Shown here one piece after another: positions 4,336 to 9,158 of a stretch of 10,462 bases of DNA; within the stretch, counting starts at the first letter, position 1, and every line of letters starts with the position of its first letter. Source of the DNA: JBGPFS01 sp041483455 (GTDB lineage Bacteria; Chloroflexota; Limnocylindria; Limnocylindrales; CSP1-4); assembly GCA_041483455.1 (NCBI GenBank), contig JBGPFS010000075.1, positions 1 through 10,462 on the forward strand. Direction: 5' to 3'. Below the pieces are notes generated by a model that did not search any database, was not told the origin of the DNA, and was given only the letters and a program-made list of their open reading frames with translations. The position numbers and the translations under genes are program-made.

Positions 4336-6401
4336 TCGGAGGCCGCCGCCCCCTGCCGGGGCGGAAGCTCGCCGATCGACGCGTCCGGGTCGAGCGGCCG
4401 CACACGCCGTTCTTCCGGTACACCGGCCCGGGCCAGCTCGTGGCCAAGCAGGCCGCCAGCGCGCCGACGACGTCGGCCGGCCGGGCCTGGGCGCGGATCC
4501 GGGCGTTGGTCTTCGGGCGTCCGCTGGCGAACATCGAGGAGATCGGCGAGCGCCTGACGAAGAAGAAGGCGCTGGCGATCTTCAGTTCCGACGCGATCAG
4601 CTCGAGCGCCTACGCCACCGAGGAGATCCTGCGGATCCTGATCCTCTCGGGTGCCGCGGGCGCGCTCACCTACTCGATCGGCGTCTCGGTGGCGATCGCG
4701 GTCCTGCTGACCGTCGTCTCGCTCTCCTATCGGCAGGTCTGCCGGGCCTACCCCCACGGCGGCGGGGCGTACGCGGTGGCCCGCGAGAACCTGGCCCCGG
4801 TCTTCGGGCTGATCGCGGCCGCGGCCCTGCTCATCGACTATGTCATGACCGTCGCCGTCTCGACCGCCTCGGCGATCCAGCAGCTCCAGTCGATCTACCA
4901 GCCGCTGTACGCCTACCGGATCGAGATCGCCTTCGTCTCGATCGCCCTGATCACGATCGGCAACCTGCGCGGCCTGCGCGAGTCCGGGAACATCTTCGCC
5001 GTGCCGACCTACGTCTTCGTCGGGCTGGCCCTGCTCATCGTCGGGATCGGCGTCTCGCGGATCGTGGGCGGGACCGTGGTGCCGCTTCCCCCTCAGCCCG
5101 AGGCCATCGCACCCGGTGCCGGCGTGCTGTCGGTCTTCCTGCTCCTCAGGGCCTTCGCCGGCGGCTCGGTCGCGCTGACCGGCGTCGAGGCGATCGCGAA
5201 CGGCGTACCAGCCTTCAAGCCGCCCGAATCGAAGAACGCCGCGAACACGATGACCTCGATGTCGCTGCTCCTGGGCGTCATCTTCATCGGGGTCACGATC
5301 GTGGCCCACGCCTTCGCCGTCGTCCCCTCCGTCGACAACAGCGGCGGCCCGACGGTCATCGCGCTCGTGGCGGGCAGCGCCCTGGGCGCCGGCGGCCCGA
5401 TGTTCGTGGCCTTCCAGGTGGCCACCGCGCTGATCCTGTTCCTGGCCGCGAACACCAGCTTCAACGCGTTCCCGCGGCTGGCCGCGATCCTGGCCGAGGA
5501 CGGCTACATGCCCCGCCAGTTCAGCTTCCGGGGCGACCGGCTCGCCTACAGCTGGGGGATCGTCCTGCTGGCCGCGATCGCGTTCGGGCTGCTGCTCGCC
5601 TTCAACGGCGACACCCACGCCCTGATCCCGCTCTACTCGGTGGGCGTGTTCGTGTGCTTCACCCTCTCGCAGGCCGGCATGGTCCGCCACTGGTTCCTGG
5701 CCCGCGATTCCGGCTGGTGGTGGCGAGCCGCCGTGAACGCCTTCGGTGGGGTCCTGACCCTGGTCGTCCTGGCCGTCGTCCTGTCGGTGAAGTTCGCCGA
5801 TGGCGCCTACCTGGTGGCGATCCTCATCCCCGTCCAGGTGGCGCTCTTCCTGTTCATCAACCGCCAGTACAGGACGTCGGCGCGGCACCTCGCGATCGGG
5901 CCGGACTACGTCGTCCCGGCCCCCCACCGCGAGGAGCGGGCGGTCGTGCCGGTCCCGGGCCTGACCCGGGCCGTGGTCCAGGCGGTCAACGTCGCCCGCT
6001 CGATCAGCGACGACGTCCGGGCCGTGTACATCTCGAACGACGCCGAGGAGACCGCCGCGATGCGGGCCCGCTGGGAGCGCCAGGTGCCGGGCGTGCCGCT
6101 CGTCCTCGTCGAATCGCCCTACCGGGCGCTCGTCGGCCCGCTCCTCGCCTACCTCGACATCCTCGATCGGGCCTGGCCGCCGGATCGCGAGGAGCCGATC
6201 ACGTTCGTCGTGATCCCCGAGTACGTCGCCCGCCACTGGTGGGAGCGGATCCTCTACAACCAGTCGGCGAAGCGGCTCCGGACCGTCCTCCTGGGGCGCC
6301 CCCATACGGTCGTCGTCAACGCGCCGTACCGGCGCGAGGAGGAGGGACGGTTCGAGCCGACCCACGGCAGTGACGTCGGCGGTGACGTCGGCGGAGCCTG
6401 A
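4332..6401 (+). CDS. KimA-like potassium uptake permease (APC superfamily) with C-terminal Usp-like domain
   Basis: A 689-residue inner-membrane transporter related to Bacillus KimA (YdaO), a proton-coupled K+ importer inhibited by c-di-AMP. After a cytoplasmic lead with RPHTPFFRYTGPGQL (22-36) and FGRPLA (61-66) comes the hallmark SSDAISSSAYATEEIL (85-100). About twelve hydrophobic helices span 102-510, followed by a cytosolic domain (about 540-665; VNVARSISDDVRAVYISND, ITFVVIPEYVARHWWERILYNQ) like the KimA/KUP tail. Positions I recall as K+-coordinating in KimA appear kept: D87, Y94, D169/Y170, T173, S177, T283 and E286. ATG 4332 is the first possible start after an in-frame stop at 4287 and overlaps the leader ORF. 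Downstream genes encode a Usp protein and two TrkA/RCK proteins, supporting a potassium role; actinobacteria have a similar permease beside ceoB/ceoC. An amino-acid permease is the alternative name, but the motifs argue against it. Confidence 0.85.
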   Translation: MIGGRRPLPGRKLADRRVRVERPHTPFFRYTGPGQLVAKQAASAPTTSAGRAWARIRALVFGRPLANIEEIGERLTKKKALAIFSSDAISSSAYATEEILRILILSGAAGALTYSIGVSVAIAVLLTVVSLSYRQVCRAYPHGGGAYAVARENLAPVFGLIAAAALLIDYVMTVAVSTASAIQQLQSIYQPLYAYRIEIAFVSIALITIGNLRGLRESGNIFAVPTYVFVGLALLIVGIGVSRIVGGTVVPLPPQPEAIAPGAGVLSVFLLLRAFAGGSVALTGVEAIANGVPAFKPPESKNAANTMTSMSLLLGVIFIGVTIVAHAFAVVPSVDNSGGPTVIALVAGSALGAGGPMFVAFQVATALILFLAANTSFNAFPRLAAILAEDGYMPRQFSFRGDRLAYSWGIVLLAAIAFGLLLAFNGDTHALIPLYSVGVFVCFTLSQAGMVRHWFLARDSGWWWRAAVNAFGGVLTLVVLAVVLSVKFADGAYLVAILIPVQVALFLFINRQYRTSARHLAIGPDYVVPAPHREERAVVPVPGLTRAVVQAVNVARSISDDVRAVYISNDAEETAAMRARWERQVPGVPLVLVESPYRALVGPLLAYLDILDRAWPPDREEPITFVVIPEYVARHWWERILYNQSAKRLRTVLLGRPHTVVVNAPYRREEEGRFEPTHGSDVGGDVGGA
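6370..6393 (+). repeat. Two perfect tandem copies of a 12-bp unit
   Basis: GTGACGTCGGCG is repeated twice back to back at the 3' end of the permease gene, giving DVGGDVGG at the C-terminus. Both copies also supply in-frame GTG codons (6370, 6382) for the Usp gene, so the duplication complicates the choice of that gene's start. Confidence 0.8.
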
Positions 6402-6443
6402 TCGACGGGTCGCCGCCCGAGCGACATCGGCCGAGGCCGGTGG

Positions 6444-6449
6444 TATCGT
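6444..6449 (+). promoter_or_regulatory. Possible -10 element for the usp-trkA genes
   Basis: TATCGT within GGTATCGT ends seven bases before GTG 6457. A transcript from it would start on or near that codon, favouring the downstream GTG as the Usp start and giving the usp-trkA-trkA genes a promoter of their own apart from the permease. Confidence 0.35.
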
Positions 6450-6456
6450 GAAGGCC

Positions 6457-6918
6457 GTGCCCGAGCCCAGTCAGCATTCCTTCCATCGGGCGGTGGTCGC
6501 CGTGAACGGCGGCCCGAGCGACGCCCGGATCGTCCAGGCCGCCTGCGAGCTGGCCCGGACCACCAAGGGCAAGCTGACCGCCGTGCACGTCGTCGAGGTC
6601 GGCTGGAACCTGCCCCTCGACGCGGACGTGGCCGGTCGTTCCGAGGAGGCCCAGCGGGTCCTCGACCTGGTCGAGGCGACCGCCGAAACCGAACGGATGA
6701 CGATCGAGACCATCCTCCTCCAGGCCCGCGACGTCGGAGCGGCGCTCGTCGACGAGGCGAGCGAGCGCGAGGCGGACGTGCTGATCCTGGGCCTCCCCTA
6801 CCGCAAGCGGTTCGGCGGCGACTTCGCCATCGGGCGGACGGTCCCCTACGTCCTCAAGAACGCCGCCTGTGCGGTCATGGTCATCCGCGAACCGATGGCC
6901 GAGGAGCTGACCGGATGA
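6457..6918 (+). CDS. UspA-domain (universal stress) protein of the potassium cluster
   Basis: From GTG 6457 it has 153 residues, the normal size of a single universal stress domain. HRAVVAVNGGPSDARIVQAACELAR (10-34) is the first strand and helix. TAVHVVEV (41-48) is strand 2. ADVLILGLPYRKRFGGDFAIGRTVPYVLKNAACAVMVI (106-143) covers the nucleotide-binding region. The usual G-x2-G-x9-G-S/T motif is altered (GLPYRKRFGG...GRT), so ATP binding is plausible but not assured. Upstream in-frame GTGs at 6370, 6382 and 6448 exist; 6370 would overlap the permease by 32 bp and add 29 non-conserved residues. I chose 6457 from the -10-like hexamer just before it. Its stop overlaps trkA as ATGA. Next to a K+ permease and RCK proteins it is probably a soluble regulatory subunit sensing nucleotides. 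Confidence 0.8.
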   Translation: MPEPSQHSFHRAVVAVNGGPSDARIVQAACELARTTKGKLTAVHVVEVGWNLPLDADVAGRSEEAQRVLDLVEATAETERMTIETILLQARDVGAALVDEASEREADVLILGLPYRKRFGGDFAIGRTVPYVLKNAACAVMVIREPMAEELTG

Positions 6919-7433
6919 ACATCGTTATCGTCGGCTGCGGCCGGGTCGGGGCGACCCTGGCCGCCGAGCTCGACGCGGGTGGCCACGAGGTGACGATCAT
7001 CGACGTCTCGACGACGGCCTTCGACCGGCTCCCCGGGACGTTCCGGGGCCAGGCGATCCGGGGTGACGGGACGGACGAGGACTCGCTCCGACGCGTCGGT
7101 GCCGAGGGCGCGGACGTCTTCCTGGCGCTGACCGAGGGCGACAACCGGAACGTGATGGCCGCCCAGCTGGCCGCCGAGGCGTTCCGGATCGGCCACGTCG
7201 TCGCCAAGGTCAACGATCCGTTGCGGGCGGAGGCCTACGCCGCCCTCGGGATCTCGACGATCTGCCGGACCGACCTGATGATGCACGCCCTGCTCGGTTC
7301 GATGGGTCTGCCCGCAGGGCCGACCCCGGGTGTCCGCGCCGGCGCACCGCACCCCCATCCGAGCGAGCCGGCCGGCGCCATCGATCGACCCGCGACCCCG
7401 GCGGTCGACGGTCGACCGGCCAAGGAGGCCTGA
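6915..7433 (+). CDS. TrkA-type RCK protein lacking the RCK_C domain
   Basis: A 172-residue regulator of K+ transport. Residues 1-130 are a complete RCK_N (TrkA-N) Rossmann domain: VIVGCGRVG (4-12; G7, G9, G12), the acid D30 closing strand 2 that selects NAD(H) or a related nucleotide, RGDGTD (49-54), LTEGDNRNVMAAQLA (72-86) and KVNDPLRAEAY (98-108). Instead of the roughly 80-residue RCK_C ligand-binding domain of full TrkA proteins, the chain continues in a Pro/Ala/Gly-rich, probably disordered tail (132-172). The start ATG overlaps the usp stop, and the next trkA begins three bases after its stop, so the three are co-translated. It probably pairs with the downstream full-length TrkA as a heteromeric ring. 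I see no frameshift: no RCK_C-like sequence is left over in the tail region. Confidence 0.88.
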   Translation: MNIVIVGCGRVGATLAAELDAGGHEVTIIDVSTTAFDRLPGTFRGQAIRGDGTDEDSLRRVGAEGADVFLALTEGDNRNVMAAQLAAEAFRIGHVVAKVNDPLRAEAYAALGISTICRTDLMMHALLGSMGLPAGPTPGVRAGAPHPHPSEPAGAIDRPATPAVDGRPAKEA

Positions 7434-7436
7434 GCC

Positions 7437-8123
7437 GTGTTCGTGCTGGTCGTCGGTGGGGGCAAGGTCGGCTACTACCTCGCCAAGGAGCTCATCGGGT
7501 CCGACCACGAGGTCGTGCTCATGGAGAAGGATCCGCGCCGGGCGGCCCAGATCGCCGACGAGATCGGCTCGATCGTCATCGGGCGCGACGGCTGCGAGGG
7601 CAAGCACCTGGCCGAAGCCGGCTGCGAACGGGCCGACGTCGTGGCCGCGGTCACCGGCGATGACGAGGACAACCTCGTCATCTGCCAGATGGCGAAGCAT
7701 CACTTCGACGTCCCGCGGACGATCGCCCGGGTGAACAACCCGAAGAACGAAGCCCTCTTCCGCCACCTCGGCGTGGACGAGCTGATCAGCCCGACCCGGA
7801 TGATCCTCGGCTCGATCGAGCAGGACATCCCGGTCCATGAGCTCCTCCACCTGGCGGCGCTCGGCGACAACGAGCTCGAGATCATCGAGGCGCTCCTCCA
7901 GCCCGGCTCGCCCGCCGTCGGGCAGAACCCGACCGAGCTCACGATGCCGACCGGGTGTTCGCTCTTCGCGATCATCCGCGACGGCCAGGCGACGCCGCTC
8001 CGCCCCGACACGGTCCTGCGCGAGGGCGACAAGGTGATCGCGATCGGTCCGAACGAGTGCGAGGCCGCGCTCCACGGCCTGCTGATCGGCGAATCCCCGG
8101 CCGGCGCGACCGCGCGCGGGTAG
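7437..8123 (+). CDS. trkA: Trk-type potassium uptake regulatory protein TrkA (RCK_N + RCK_C)
   Basis: A 228-residue cytosolic RCK protein that gates a potassium transporter in response to nucleotides. RCK_N spans residues 1-130: VLVVGGGKVGYYLAKEL (3-19), E30 at the end of strand 2, IGRDGCEGKHLAEAG (48-62), TGDDEDNLVICQMAK (73-87), RVNNPKNEALF (98-108) and VDELISPTRM (113-122). RCK_C spans about 145-218 (NELEIIEALL, PTELTMPTGCSLFAIIRDG, LREGDKVIAIGP). The GTG start at 7437 is supported by AAGGAGG at 7422-7428, inside the end of the preceding gene. With the short partner it resembles the ceoB/ceoC pair of actinobacteria, there also near an APC-type permease. No TrkH/KtrB channel gene is in the window, so the likely partner is the KimA-like permease, or a TrkH encoded elsewhere. 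Confidence 0.93.
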   Translation: MFVLVVGGGKVGYYLAKELIGSDHEVVLMEKDPRRAAQIADEIGSIVIGRDGCEGKHLAEAGCERADVVAAVTGDDEDNLVICQMAKHHFDVPRTIARVNNPKNEALFRHLGVDELISPTRMILGSIEQDIPVHELLHLAALGDNELEIIEALLQPGSPAVGQNPTELTMPTGCSLFAIIRDGQATPLRPDTVLREGDKVIAIGPNECEAALHGLLIGESPAGATARG

Positions 8124-8142
8124 CCTCGCGAGCGTCCCCGCG
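8115..8142 (+). terminator. Weak hairpin at the end of trkA
   Basis: CGCGGG (8115-8120) can pair with CCCGCG (8137-8142) around a 16-base loop that contains the self-complementary TCGCGA. There is no following T-tract. It could slow or end the potassium-cluster transcript before the hsp20 promoter but is not a convincing intrinsic terminator. Confidence 0.25.
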
Positions 8143-8144
8143 AC

Positions 8145-8170
8145 GTCAAGTCTGCGGTAGGAGTCTTGAC
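8145..8170. repeat. Inverted repeat GTCAAG-N14-CTTGAC upstream of hsp20
   Basis: GTCAAG (8145-8150) and CTTGAC (8165-8170) are exact reverse complements 14 bp apart. The right arm is also the left arm of the HAIR-like operator, so CTTGA-type half-sites occur three times in about 40 bp. It may be an auxiliary HspR site. Confidence 0.4.
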
Positions 8171-8185
8171 AACGATATTGTCAGC
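8165..8185. promoter_or_regulatory. HAIR-like HspR operator over the hsp20 promoter
   Basis: CTTGA (8165-8169) is followed after 11 bases by TCAGC (8181-8185). The HAIR consensus CTTGAGT-N7-ACTCAAG reduces to CTTGA-N11-TCAAG, so spacing is exact and eight of ten arm bases match. The inner part is a perfect inverted repeat, TGACAA-N5-TTGTCA (8167-8183). It covers the -35 hexamer of the hsp20 promoter, and hspR is the second gene of the transcript, which fits autorepression relieved by heat or unfolded protein. Confidence 0.65.
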
Positions 8186-8195
8186 GTTCTATCCT
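8166..8195 (+). promoter_or_regulatory. hsp20-hspR promoter (-35 TTGACA, -10 TATCCT)
   Basis: The -35 TTGACA (8166-8171) is a perfect sigma-70 consensus and TATCCT (8190-8195) follows after 18 bp. Transcription would start near 8202, giving a leader of about 55 bases before hsp20. This is the strongest promoter in the window, as expected for a repressor-controlled stress gene. Confidence 0.72.
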
Positions 8196-8240
8196 GCGGG
8201 TGTGTCCGACCGAGCGCCGGCCGGACGACCATCCTGGCAC

Positions 8241-8249
8241 AGGAGGTGA
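8241..8249 (+). promoter_or_regulatory. Full-length Shine-Dalgarno of hsp20
   Basis: AGGAGGTGA is complementary over nine bases to the usual 16S rRNA 3' end and sits seven bases before ATG 8257. It fixes the hsp20 start over the in-frame GTG at 8200 and predicts very efficient translation once the promoter is derepressed. Confidence 0.8.
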
Positions 8250-8256
8250 AGGAACG

Positions 8257-8766
8257 ATGACGATCGTGCGCCGTCCTTCGCCGTTCGGTGAGCTGCTCCC
8301 GCTCCGGACCGCGATGGACCGATTGTTCGATGAACCCTACAGCCGACTCTTCTGGGGCGCCGGGCACAACGGCGACGGCATCGTGCCGCTCGACGTGACG
8401 TCGACCCCCGACGAGCTGATCGTCAGGGCGTCGCTGCCCGGCGTGCGTCCCGAGGACGTCGAGATCACGATCGAGGGCGGCACGCTGGCGATCAGCGGGT
8501 CCACCGCGGCCGAGACGACGGACGAGAGTCCCGCCTATCTCGTCCGCGAGATCCGCCGCGGGTCGTTCTCGCGGACGATGACCTTGCCGGACGGCCTGGA
8601 GCCCGACGGTGCCAAGGCGTCGTTCGAGCTCGGCATCCTGACCCTCCGGATCCCGAAGGCCGCCCAGGTGAAGCCGCGCCAGATCCGGATCACCCCGAGC
8701 GTGCCCGCCGACGCGAGGCCGCCCGAGACCGAGGCGCATCCAGTCGAAGAAGACGACGCCAGCTGA
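8257..8766 (+). CDS. hsp20: Hsp20/alpha-crystallin family small heat-shock protein
   Basis: ATP-independent holdase chaperone of 169 residues that binds unfolding proteins and keeps them refoldable by DnaK or ClpB. The N-terminal arm (SPFGELLPLRTAMDRLFDEPY, starting at about residue 8, then SRLFW) is typical. The alpha-crystallin domain runs from about 43 to 136 (VPLDVTSTPDELIVRASLPGVRPEDVEITIEGG, FSRTMTLPDGLEPDGAKASFELGILTLRIPK), with the conserved G-I-L at 126-128. The C-terminal IXI anchor that docks subunits into oligomers is IRI (143-145), followed by an acidic flexible tail. It begins the hsp20-hspR-lon block and ends one base before the hspR start codon. Start, length and domain order are all normal; confidence is high. 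Confidence 0.95.
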   Translation: MTIVRRPSPFGELLPLRTAMDRLFDEPYSRLFWGAGHNGDGIVPLDVTSTPDELIVRASLPGVRPEDVEITIEGGTLAISGSTAAETTDESPAYLVREIRRGSFSRTMTLPDGLEPDGAKASFELGILTLRIPKAAQVKPRQIRITPSVPADARPPETEAHPVEEDDAS

Positions 8767-8767
8767 G

Positions 8768-9079
8768 ATGCGTCGACTCGACCGCGACCCGACGCGACCC
8801 GTGTACGTCATCAGCGTGGCGGCGGGCATCGTCCAAGTCCATCCGCGCACCCTGCGGATCTACGAGGACGAGGGTCTGATCGCGCCGGCCCGGACGTCGA
8901 CCAACATCCGCCTCTACAGCGAGACCGACATCCGGCGGATCCTCTGGATCCGTCACCTCACCCAGGAGCGTGGGGTCAACCTCGCCGGGATCCGGGTCCT
9001 CTTCGAGCTCGAAGAGCGGTTGGGGACCCGGATCCTCGAGACCCTCTACGAAGAGGCGATCGCCCAGGGCGATCGCTGA
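8768..9079 (+). CDS. hspR: HspR, MerR-family heat-shock repressor
   Basis: A 103-residue MerR-type DNA-binding protein. PVYVISVAAGIVQVHPRTLRIYEDEGLIAPARTSTNIRLYSETDIRRILWI (11-61) contains the helix-turn-helix (about 14-33) and the wing ending RLYSE, and it reads as HspR: the ISVAA...VHP.TLR.YE.EGL.APARTS string is diagnostic. It continues with LTQERGVNLAGIRVLFELEERL (64-85). HspR represses chaperone and protease genes at HAIR sites, with DnaK as co-repressor in actinobacteria. There hspR usually ends the dnaK-grpE-dnaJ operon; here it sits between hsp20 and lon, one base after the hsp20 stop, so it is almost certainly co-transcribed with hsp20. No metal-binding cysteines are present, so it is not a metal-sensing MerR. 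It is slightly shorter than mycobacterial HspR, lacking part of the C-terminal tail. Confidence 0.92.
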   Translation: MRRLDRDPTRPVYVISVAAGIVQVHPRTLRIYEDEGLIAPARTSTNIRLYSETDIRRILWIRHLTQERGVNLAGIRVLFELEERLGTRILETLYEEAIAQGDR

Positions 9080-9102
9080 GTCGACCGACCAACCCGCCAC
9101 TG

Positions 9103-9120
9103 GGGCCGCATCGGCGGCCC
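9103..9120 (+). other. GC hairpin between hspR and lon
   Basis: GGGCCGC (9103-9109) and GCGGCCC (9114-9120) form a perfect 7-bp stem with an ATCG loop in the 79-bp gap. No T-tract follows, so it is not a standard terminator. It could attenuate read-through into lon or stabilise the 3' end of the hsp20-hspR message. A small palindrome TTCGA-GA-TCGAA (9126-9137) follows. Confidence 0.4.
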
Positions 9121-9158
9121 GACCCTTCGAGATCGAAACCAGCAGGAGACCCCGTCAC

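Noticed and set aside
4095..6365. 756-codon open frame on the minus strand opposite the permease
   Set aside because: It is antisense to a clearly conserved permease gene, is rich in Asp/Arg/Gly/His as expected for the mirror of high-GC codons, and shows no family motif.
6846..8075. Minus-strand 409-codon frame opposite the two trkA genes
   Set aside because: Both TrkA proteins have complete Rossmann motifs on the plus strand; the antisense product has no motif.
9126..9137. TTCGA-GA-TCGAA palindrome before lon as an operator
   Set aside because: Arms of only five bases occur by chance often in TCGA-rich DNA, and it matches neither HAIR nor CIRCE.
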